Positions 1 to 5,553 of a stretch of 6,321 bases of DNA are shown piece by piece; position 1 is the stretch's first letter, and the number at the start of each line of letters is the position of its first letter. The notes beneath the pieces were generated by a model that was not told the origin of the DNA, searched no databases, and worked only from the letters and a program-made list of their open reading frames with translations. Source of the DNA: CAIZGX01 sp039805165 (lineage in GTDB: Bacteria; Bacteroidota; Bacteroidia; Flavobacteriales_D; Sanyastnellaceae); NCBI GenBank assembly GCA_039805165.1, contig JBDLUS010000194.1:1-6321 (forward strand). Direction: 5' to 3'. The translations under genes and the position numbers were made by a program.

Positions 1-416
1 ATGATGATATTCTTTCCGCTTACTTCAGAAACAGTTCCGTCAGCAGCAGTCACTTGAATTTTCTTTCCAGGAAGAACTTTTCCGCTACCCATGATAACGT
101 CGATCTTGTTCTTCTTCATTAAGAATTGAACACCCTTGCTCATGCCGTCGGCAACGCCACGGCTTCTTTTCACTACACCAGAGAAATCTGCTTTAGCACC
201 GCTAACTTCGATTCCGTATTCTTTTGCGTGATTGATATATTCAAAAACCGATGCGCTCTTCAAAAGAGCTTTGGTTGGAATACAGCCCCAGTTCAAACAA
301 ATTCCGCCTAAAGCTTCGCGTTCGATAACTGCTGTTTTCAATCCTAATTGGCTAGCGCGAATTGCAGTTACATATCCGCCGGGTCCGCTTCCTAATACAA
401 TAACATCGTAATTCAT
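1..416 (-). CDS. lpdA: Dihydrolipoyl dehydrogenase (E3), N-terminal part, cut by window edge
   Basis: This is the flavoprotein E3 that reoxidises dihydrolipoamide in 2-oxo acid dehydrogenase complexes (pyruvate, 2-oxoglutarate or branched-chain) and in glycine cleavage, passing electrons through FAD to NAD+. About 138 residues are present, roughly the first 30 percent of a normal ~465-residue protein; the rest lies left of position 1. The translation opens MNYDVIVLGSGPGGYVTAI, with the FAD-binding GxGxxG motif at residues 9-14. It then shows the redox-active disulfide motif GGICLNWGCIPTK, with Cys40 and Cys45 spaced CxxxxC as in the lipoamide dehydrogenase family. The start ATG (416-414) is fixed by this N-terminus, since the beta strand before GxGxxG begins almost at residue 3. 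It is divergent from adk. Which dehydrogenase complex it serves cannot be told here. No frameshift is visible. Confidence 0.95.
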   Translation of the reverse strand, partial: MNYDVIVLGSGPGGYVTAIRASQLGLKTAVIEREALGGICLNWGCIPTKALLKSASVFEYINHAKEYGIEVSGAKADFSGVVKRSRGVADGMSKGVQFLMKKNKIDVIMGSGKVLPGKKIQVTAADGTVSEVSGKNII

Positions 417-432
417 AATTTCAATATTTCTG

Positions 433-440
433 CGAAGATA
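433..440 (-). promoter_or_regulatory. Possible -7 promoter box for lpdA
   Basis: The minus strand reads TATCTTCG, matching the Bacteroidota -7 consensus TAnnTTTG at all but one fixed position. It lies 16 bases before the lpdA ATG, leaving room for a very short leader. No TTG -33 element is visible at the expected 17-23 base spacing, so the call rests on one imperfect box and position. Confidence 0.3.
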
Positions 441-482
441 ATTCAGATGGCCGAAAACACCACGAAAACCATGCGTGTGTTG

Positions 483-490
483 TACATTTG
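483..490 (+). promoter_or_regulatory. Probable -7 promoter box for the adk-obg operon
   Basis: TACATTTG is a perfect match to the Bacteroidota -7 element TAnnTTTG and is followed by C, as often seen. It ends 22 bases before the preferred adk start at 513, which would give a leader of about 15-20 bases. I see no TTG -33 element 17-23 bases upstream. The box lies inside the longer open frame that starts at 447, so it also argues against that start. Confidence 0.5.
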
Positions 491-512
491 CAGTTCAATT
501 CAACCCAAAGAC

Positions 513-1088
513 ATGATTAACATTGTACTCTTCGGCCCTCCGGGTGCTGGAAAAGGAACCCAAAGTGAACGTTTGGTGAACAGATACAAGTTGGTGCACC
601 TGAGCACTGGCGACATTTTTCGCAAAAACATTAAAGAAGCTACGGCCTTAGGTACGCTTGCTAAAAGCTACATGGACGCCGGGAATTTGGTTCCCGACGA
701 AGTAACTATAAATATGTTGAAAAGCGAATTGGAAGCCTTTCCAGAAGCGAGCGGATTTATTTTCGATGGCTTTCCACGCACTTCTCCTCAAGCTCTGGCG
801 CTTGACGAAATGTTGAAGGAAAAGAACCAAACCATCTCTTGTATGTTGGCTTTGGAGGTTGAGGAGGTTGAATTAGAGAAAAGATTGTTGGGTCGCGCTG
901 CCACATCCGGACGCGCAGACGACGGAGATATTTCAATTGTGCGCAATCGCATTGAAGTGTATAAGAGAGAGACGGCTCCAGTAGCTGAATATTATAAAGG
1001 ACAAGATAAATTTTTCGCAATAGACGGAATCGGTGAGTTGGATGAAATCTCTAATCGCTTATTCAGTGCAATAGACACGCTAGCATGA
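513..1088 (+). CDS. adk: Adenylate kinase, short-LID type
   Basis: Catalyses ATP + AMP = 2 ADP in the cytoplasm, balancing the adenylate pool. The 191-residue protein shows the P-loop GPPGAGKGTQ (residues 8-17), the AMP-site STGD motif at 31-34 with Arg37, FDGFPRT at 84-90, and catalytic arginines at about 124, 128, 134 and 146 (RLLGR, SGRADD, RNRIEVY). The LID is the short version without the four-cysteine zinc site, as is usual in Bacteroidota. An in-frame ATG at 447 would add 22 residues. I prefer 513 because the sequence from there begins MINIVLFGPPGAGKG, where this family normally begins, and because a perfect -7 promoter box (483-490) lies inside the extension. The stop overlaps the obg start by 4 bases, so the two are probably translationally coupled. 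In many Bacteroidota hpt lies directly upstream; here lpdA diverges instead. Confidence 0.96.
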   Translation: MINIVLFGPPGAGKGTQSERLVNRYKLVHLSTGDIFRKNIKEATALGTLAKSYMDAGNLVPDEVTINMLKSELEAFPEASGFIFDGFPRTSPQALALDEMLKEKNQTISCMLALEVEEVELEKRLLGRAATSGRADDGDISIVRNRIEVYKRETAPVAEYYKGQDKFFAIDGIGELDEISNRLFSAIDTLA

Positions 1089-2086
1089 GCAATTCAAATT
1101 TCGTCGACTACGTAAAAATCTGTTGTCGTTCTGGAGCAGGCGGTGCTGGCTCTAGACACATGCACAGAGAAAAATTCGTCCCACGTGGAGGTCCTGATGG
1201 AGGAAACGGCGGAAGAGGTGGTCACATTATTCTTCGCGGAAATAGAAACATTTGGACGCTGCTTCACTTGAAGTTTAGAAAGCACGTTATTGCTGAACCG
1301 GGCGAAGGCGGAAGTAGTTCGCACAAATCTGGTAAGCAAGGTGAAGACGAATATTTGGAAGTTCCAATTGGCACAATTGCGCGCGACGTTGAAACGGGCG
1401 AAGTGCTTTGTGAAATAAACGAAGAAGGTCAAGAGTACATCATTGCTAAAGGTGGACGTGGTGGTTTAGGGAATCACAATTTCAAAACCGCTGTCAATCA
1501 AGCTCCAGATTACGCGCAACCCGGTGAACCCGGTGTGGAAGAATGGAAAATTCTTGAATTGAAAGTTCTTGCCGACGTTGGACTTGTTGGTTTCCCGAAT
1601 GCTGGAAAATCTACTTTACTTTCTGTTGTTTCTGCTGCCAAACCCGAGATTGCTGACTATCCGTTTACGACACTTGTTCCGAATTTAGGAATGGTGCGTT
1701 ACCGCAACGACCGCAGTTTTGTTATGGCCGATATTCCTGGAATTATTGAAGGGGCCTCGGAAGGAAAAGGTCTTGGACACCGCTTCCTACGTCACATTGA
1801 GCGCAACGCAACCTTGTTGTTCATGGTTCCTTGCGACGCCGATGACATTAAAGCAGAGTACAAAATCTTATTGAATGAATTGAAGAAATTCAATCCTGAA
1901 TTGCTCGACAAACCGCGCATTTTGGCAATTACGAAATGTGATATGATCGACGATGTTATGGAGAAGCAAATGAAAAAGCTTTTACCTCGTGGCATTAAGC
2001 ATGTATTCATTTCTGCTGTAGGTCAAAAGAACATCGACGAGTTGAAAGACATTATTTGGGAAAGCATTAGTTCGCAAAACAGTTAA
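1085..2086 (+). CDS. obg: Obg-family GTPase (ribosome assembly)
   Basis: Essential GTPase associated with the large ribosomal subunit, linked in other bacteria to 50S maturation, ppGpp response and cell-cycle control. The 333-residue protein has the glycine-rich Obg fold at about 1-158 (GAGGAGSRH, then PRGGPDGGNGGRGG) and a G domain from about 160. The G domain shows Walker A GFPNAGKS at 169-176, switch I DYPFTTL, DIPG at 216-219, base-recognition TKCD at 283-286 and a final SAV motif near 310. TKCD replaces the textbook NKxD. The protein ends just after the G domain, so the C-terminal OCT domain of Bacillus Obg is absent, as is common in this phylum. It overlaps adk by ATGA. Its stop codon directly abuts the stop of the convergent OmpA gene inside a palindrome. 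Confidence 0.97.
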   Translation: MSNSNFVDYVKICCRSGAGGAGSRHMHREKFVPRGGPDGGNGGRGGHIILRGNRNIWTLLHLKFRKHVIAEPGEGGSSSHKSGKQGEDEYLEVPIGTIARDVETGEVLCEINEEGQEYIIAKGGRGGLGNHNFKTAVNQAPDYAQPGEPGVEEWKILELKVLADVGLVGFPNAGKSTLLSVVSAAKPEIADYPFTTLVPNLGMVRYRNDRSFVMADIPGIIEGASEGKGLGHRFLRHIERNATLLFMVPCDADDIKAEYKILLNELKKFNPELLDKPRILAITKCDMIDDVMEKQMKKLLPRGIKHVFISAVGQKNIDELKDIIWESISSQNS

Positions 2087-2097
2087 TTAACTGTTTT
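2076..2097. terminator. 22-bp perfect palindrome over two abutting stop codons, possible bidirectional terminator
   Basis: The plus strand reads AAAACAGTTAA followed immediately by its exact reverse complement, centred between 2086 and 2087, where the obg stop ends and the stop of the convergent gene begins. As RNA it could fold either way into a 9-bp stem with an AAUU loop, followed by a UUUU end. The stem is AT-rich and the U run is short, so termination strength is doubtful. The perfect symmetry over the only boundary between two convergent genes makes a shared 3'-end signal plausible. One consequence is that both proteins end in Asn-Ser. Confidence 0.45.
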
Positions 2098-3226
2098 CGA
2101 TTAGCTCGAAGCGTTTCTTCAGCACTCTAAATTCTACTCTTCTATTTTTTGCACGCCCTTCGTCTGAGTCGTTGGTGGTTGCGGGCTTTGTAGCACCGAA
2201 GTATTTTATTTCCAATCGAGATCGGTCTATGCCTTTCTTCATTAAATAACTTACCACGGCCTCTGCCCTATTTTTAGAAAGCGTCACGTTGTAATCGTCT
2301 TTCCCTCTGCTGTCGGTATGTCCTTGCACTTCCAGATACATTGCCTTGTTCTTCTTCAACAAGACATAAACTTCATCCAATTCCTTCTTCGCGCTATCTG
2401 TTAAATTGAATTTATCGAAATCGAAAAAAATGTCGTCGAGTCTTATTTCGTCGTACTGACTTAATTGAAGCGGTGGGTCGAAAACCATGGATTGAAGCAC
2501 TTCATTTTCGCATGAGCATTCTTCTTTGGCTCGAACCGGCTTCACCACCACATCGTCTACATATAAGTAGCTGTAGTCGCCCATACCCTTGTCGTTTCCG
2601 GTGCTGTGAAGAATTTTCGTAGCCTTATCGCTTTTGAAATTTCCAATTGTGATAAATCTTTCTCCGCCTGAAGCTCTGTAGACATCGCCCATCTTCACCC
2701 ATCTATCTTTTTGGTCAAGAATATACAAACGCGGATTTTCAATGGTGGCTTTCATTTCAATGCAAGCCATTCCCTTTTGCTTTAACTCATCTGCGCTAAG
2801 CACAATTCCACATCCATCGGTAACGAAGTTGCACAAGTCGGCTGAAGAGATACTTATTTCGATACACACCAACTCTCCCGGTTTCAGCGGTCTGCTTAAT
2901 TCCGAGGTCAAATACTCGCGGTAATTTTTCTTATTGAAGGTGTAGTTCACGAAGCCTGCGTAGGCTTGTCCTGTCGCCGCATTTTCATTTCCGAAAACAT
3001 TTTTCGGAACACCAACGGCCTTGCTGCAACTGTTGAAGTAATCGGGAGTACCCTGTCCGGGCTGCTTCCATGAGACAATGTGTGTAAGTTGACTTTGATT
3101 GAAATCGACAGGACATCCTTGATGTTCTTCAAAGCTTGAATTCAACACGAGGTTCTGGGCGAAGCACGAAACGTGAACGAATCCCAAAACAATCAGGAGT
3201 AGCCGGTATCTAATTAATTTCTTCAA
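2087..3226 (-). CDS. OmpA-family envelope protein with Bacteroidota N-terminal module (paralogue 1)
   Basis: A 379-residue exported protein. It opens MKKLIRYRLLLIVLGF and has a signal peptide with probable cleavage after CFAQ (residue 24). Residues 25-232 form an N-terminal module known in Bacteroidota OmpA proteins: LVLNSSFEE, a CP at 38-39, TPDYFNSC ending at Cys67, AYAGF near 88-92, and YLYVDDVVV near 220-228, probably a jelly-roll beta sandwich. A CSC motif (237-239) precedes the linker. The C-terminal OmpA domain (about 262-373) shows FFDFDKFNLT, GHTDSRG with Asp305, and LSKNRAEAV with Arg320, the pair that grips diaminopimelate in peptidoglycan, then NRRVEF at 361-366. It probably anchors an outer-membrane or periplasmic protein to the cell wall; the N-terminal ligand is unknown. 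The start is TTG (3226-3224): no ATG fits, and an in-frame TAA lies 36 bases upstream. It is paralogous to the next gene and separated from it by a terminator. Confidence 0.9.
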   Translation of the reverse strand: MKKLIRYRLLLIVLGFVHVSCFAQNLVLNSSFEEHQGCPVDFNQSQLTHIVSWKQPGQGTPDYFNSCSKAVGVPKNVFGNENAATGQAYAGFVNYTFNKKNYREYLTSELSRPLKPGELVCIEISISSADLCNFVTDGCGIVLSADELKQKGMACIEMKATIENPRLYILDQKDRWVKMGDVYRASGGERFITIGNFKSDKATKILHSTGNDKGMGDYSYLYVDDVVVKPVRAKEECSCENEVLQSMVFDPPLQLSQYDEIRLDDIFFDFDKFNLTDSAKKELDEVYVLLKKNKAMYLEVQGHTDSRGKDDYNVTLSKNRAEAVVSYLMKKGIDRSRLEIKYFGATKPATTNDSDEGRAKNRRVEFRVLKKRFELIENS

Positions 3227-3244
3227 CGCACCGAATTTAACGAG

Positions 3245-3283
3245 AAAACAAAAGGGGAGCGCAAATTATTGCAGCTCCCCTTT
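3245..3283 (-). terminator. Rho-independent terminator between the two OmpA-family genes
   Basis: Arms AAAGGGGAGC (3251-3260) and GCTCCCCTTT (3274-3283) pair perfectly over 10 bp. An inner 4-bp GCAA/TTGC stem continues past a one-base bulge to an ATTA loop. On the minus strand the hairpin is followed by TGTTTT, a U-rich tail, whereas on the plus strand an A run follows, so it acts on minus-strand transcription. It sits 17 bases after the stop of the upstream paralogue and 24 bases before the TTG start of the downstream one. Confidence 0.88.
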
Positions 3284-3300
3284 AAAAAGATTGTAAGTGC

Positions 3301-4479
3301 TTATTTCACTTTGAACACTACTCGTCTGTTTTGAGCGTGTCCTGAAGGTGAATTGAATGTACTTGCTGGTTGCGTATCATCTACTGATGTTACTGTAATG
3401 CGAGCACCATTGATTCCGAATCCTACTAAAGCTTCTTTAACAGCAATCGCGCGCTTTTCAGCCATGTTCGCAACTTCTTCATCCACTTTTGCTTCAGCAA
3501 TTTCATCTACATCCGAATGTCCGATTAACTCAATGTTCAAGGCAGGATTAGACTTCATTAATGCAGCAACTTCTTCAATGTTTGAATCGAATTGACCAGG
3601 AACCATTTCGGTTAGGCCTGCGAAATAAACCACAGTTGTGTTAATGATGTCTTGTGGTTTCGCACCGGTCTCACGAGCAACAGAACTGCTGTAGATGAAC
3701 TGCGCTTGTGGCTTGCTCTTCTTCGAACAGTTACATTGGCTTTTAGCCTCAATGGCAACGATTTCAACATTATCAAGGAAATAATATGCATCATTCGCAA
3801 CCGTTCCTGCAACGCCTGCTGGCTTCTTCATCTTCTCCACCTTCATTTTGTCTTCAGCTCCGAATCCACCGATAACGATGTACTCTTCTCCACCTGCAGC
3901 GGTGAATGTTCCACAAATGTGCTCCCAAGAATCCATAATGTTAATTGGAACGTTGTCTGCGATAGTTACTTGTGGTTCAACCATAATTGCGTTGTCTTTC
4001 GAGTATTGCAATTTCTTTTCGGTAACGTAAACACCTACGTTGTTTACTGCGAACTTAGAAAGTTCCGCAAGGCTCAAACTGTAGCGAATGCAATACTGTT
4101 GTCCTTTAACCAATTTCTGGTTCAATTTAACTTCAAGATACGTTCTTGATTTCTTTGGATCTTTAGAATAAGCTCTGAAACCAGCGTAGCTAGAACCAGA
4201 AGCTGGCTCTTGAATTCCGTGCTCATTGTTTGGCACTTGAATCTTTGGACTCTTCACTCCTTTCGAGAACAAATCAGCCATTGTAACATTCGGCGTCATC
4301 CATGGCAACGCAAGATCAACTTGATTAGGAGTCTTCAACGACTTGAATTCAAAGTCATCGAAGTTACCATTGGGAACAATTCCTTTTGGTTCTGCTGAAG
4401 CCTTGTCAGTTTTCTTTTGAGCCGTTGCTCCAACAACTGCAAGAGTTAATACAGCTAATAATAAACGTTTCATAATCAT
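3301..4479 (-). CDS. OmpA-family envelope protein with Bacteroidota N-terminal module (paralogue 2)
   Basis: A 392-residue exported protein with a signal peptide (MKRLLLAVLTLAVVGATAQ, cleavage after about residue 21) and then a short Lys/Ala-rich stretch. The N-terminal module (about 33-243) parallels its neighbour: IVPNGNFDD, SYAGF at 97-101, GQQYCIRYSLSLAEL with Cys130, AAGGEEYIVIGGF, and YYFLDNVEIV. It lacks the CP and YFNSC cysteines of that module. A CNC motif (249-251) precedes the linker. The OmpA domain (about 283-390) keeps GHSD (Asp323), Arg343 in EKRAIAV and NRRVVF (384-389), but the Asp-to-Arg loop is five residues longer than in paralogue 1 and is acidic. Peptidoglycan binding is therefore likely but not certain. 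The first ATG is 1 base after the hemE stop; a second in-frame ATG at 4473 gives the more typical MKRLLLAV start. Probably cotranscribed with hemE and ended by the terminator at 3245-3283. Confidence 0.88.
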   Translation of the reverse strand: MIMKRLLLAVLTLAVVGATAQKKTDKASAEPKGIVPNGNFDDFEFKSLKTPNQVDLALPWMTPNVTMADLFSKGVKSPKIQVPNNEHGIQEPASGSSYAGFRAYSKDPKKSRTYLEVKLNQKLVKGQQYCIRYSLSLAELSKFAVNNVGVYVTEKKLQYSKDNAIMVEPQVTIADNVPINIMDSWEHICGTFTAAGGEEYIVIGGFGAEDKMKVEKMKKPAGVAGTVANDAYYFLDNVEIVAIEAKSQCNCSKKSKPQAQFIYSSSVARETGAKPQDIINTTVVYFAGLTEMVPGQFDSNIEEVAALMKSNPALNIELIGHSDVDEIAEAKVDEEVANMAEKRAIAVKEALVGFGINGARITVTSVDDTQPASTFNSPSGHAQNRRVVFKVK

Positions 4480-4480
4480 T

Positions 4481-5512
4481 TTACTTTTCGTTAGGGTATT
4501 CTTTTATTGTATCAATAAAGCATTTTAGGTTATCGGGAGAAATATCGGGATACACTCCGTGGCCTAAGTTAGCAATATGTTTTTGAGTTCCAAACTTTTG
4601 AAGCATTTCTCTTGTTGCTTTTTTAATGCTAGCGAAGTCTCCATAGAGCACCGAAGGGTCTAAGTTTCCTTGCACTGTTTTCGCTCCTGCCCATTTCCGT
4701 GCCAATTCTGGTTGAACGGTCCAATCGAGTCCGATTGTCTCGCACGGTGAGTTCGCGAAATCTTCAATAGCATACCAAGCTCCCTTTGCGAAAACGGTTC
4801 TTGGCACCTCAGGTATAGCGGCTAAAATTCTATTGATATATGGAAGGGAAAACTCGCGATATGAATCCGGACCCAATACACCCGCCCAAGAATCGAACAA
4901 CTGAATCAAATCAGCTCCCGAAGCTATTTGCATCTTCAGGTATGCAATGGTAGCATCTGAAATAGCCGAAAGCAATGCATGAGCGAGTTCTGGATTTTCA
5001 CGCATCATTCGTCTCGCCTTTGCGAACTCTTTGCTCCCCTGCCCTTCAATCATGTAACAAAACAACGTAAATGGCGCACCGGCAAATCCGATCAACGGCA
5101 CTCTTCCATTTAATTCTTGCTTGGTTAGTTTCAACGCTTCAGCCACATAATTCAATTTGCCCTCAATCTCTGTGGTTGAGAGTCGAGCTAAATCTTCCTT
5201 CGTTTTTATTGTATTCGGAAAACGCGGTCCTTTTCCTTCATCCATTTCATAAGGCAGTCCCATGGCTTCTGGAATAACCAAGATGTCTGAAAATATAATG
5301 GCTGCGTCTACTCCTAAAATATCTACTGGCTGTAGCGTTACCTCACAGGCCAATTCTGGCGTGCGAACCAACGTAATGAACGAACCCGCTCTTGCGCGCG
5401 TTGCACGGTATTCGGGTAGGACTCTTCCGGCCTGACGCATTACCCATACGGGAGTGCGTTCCACTTGCTCGCCCTTCGCGGCACGAAGCAATAAATTGTT
5501 CTGCAAATTCAT
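4481..5512 (-). CDS. hemE: Uroporphyrinogen decarboxylase
   Basis: Cytoplasmic enzyme that decarboxylates the four acetate side chains of uroporphyrinogen III to give coproporphyrinogen III in haem synthesis; it needs no cofactor. The preferred protein has 343 residues. It shows the signature PVWVMRQAGRVLPEYR with Arg26, IIFSDILV with the key Asp76, GFAGAPFTLFCYMIEG, LFDSWAG, GNLDPSVLYG, and NLGHGVYPDISPDN with His318. These match the substrate-binding Arg, Asp and His of the family. An ATG at 5536 would add eight residues (MSDVFLQH) and has a weak GAAGG upstream. I prefer 5512 because MNLQNNLLLRAAKGE is where homologues usually begin, but this is not settled. The gene is divergent from the MOSC gene and abuts an OmpA-family gene downstream with one intervening base. 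Confidence 0.96.
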   Translation of the reverse strand: MNLQNNLLLRAAKGEQVERTPVWVMRQAGRVLPEYRATRARAGSFITLVRTPELACEVTLQPVDILGVDAAIIFSDILVIPEAMGLPYEMDEGKGPRFPNTIKTKEDLARLSTTEIEGKLNYVAEALKLTKQELNGRVPLIGFAGAPFTLFCYMIEGQGSKEFAKARRMMRENPELAHALLSAISDATIAYLKMQIASGADLIQLFDSWAGVLGPDSYREFSLPYINRILAAIPEVPRTVFAKGAWYAIEDFANSPCETIGLDWTVQPELARKWAGAKTVQGNLDPSVLYGDFASIKKATREMLQKFGTQKHIANLGHGVYPDISPDNLKCFIDTIKEYPNEK

Positions 5513-5515
5513 GTG

Positions 5516-5548
5516 TTGCAAAAATACATCAGACATGCGCTACCTTCG
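5516..5548 (+). promoter_or_regulatory. Possible promoter of the MOSC-domain gene
   Basis: A TTG (5516-5518) stands 22 bases before TACCTTCG (5541-5548), which matches the Bacteroidota -7 box TAnnTTTG at all but one fixed position. Spacing is within the 17-23 bases described for Flavobacterium promoters. The ATG follows five bases after the box, so transcription would start at or next to the start codon. It overlaps the possible hemE promoter and the alternative hemE start. Confidence 0.35.
5519..5526 (-). promoter_or_regulatory. Possible -7 promoter box for hemE
   Basis: The minus strand reads TATTTTTG, a perfect TAnnTTTG match, ending six bases before the preferred hemE ATG. If real, the transcript would be leaderless or nearly so. 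No TTG -33 element lies at the usual spacing, and if the longer hemE start (5536) is used the box falls inside the gene. An A/T-rich 8-mer like this arises easily by chance. Confidence 0.25.
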
Positions 5549-5553
5549 TTTTT

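Noticed and set aside
126..311. A 61-codon plus-strand open frame over lpdA
   Set aside because: It is antisense to the FAD and disulfide region of a well-conserved gene, with no supporting signal.
1094..1432. A 112-codon minus-strand open frame inside obg
   Set aside because: It is antisense to the glycine-rich Obg domain. The composition (Ser/Thr/Arg/Phe-rich) follows from the complement of Gly and acidic codons, and no recognisable protein appears.
3261..3270. A TAATTTG on the minus strand considered as a -7 box for OmpA paralogue 1
   Set aside because: It is one base short of TAnnTTTG spacing and sits inside the terminator loop region, with no -33 partner.
3652..4149. A 165-codon open frame on the plus strand, antisense to OmpA-family paralogue 2
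   Set aside because: It lies wholly inside a well-supported minus-strand gene. Its translation is rich in Cys, Trp and Asn-Val repeats with no domain, signal or promoter, which is typical of a shadow frame.
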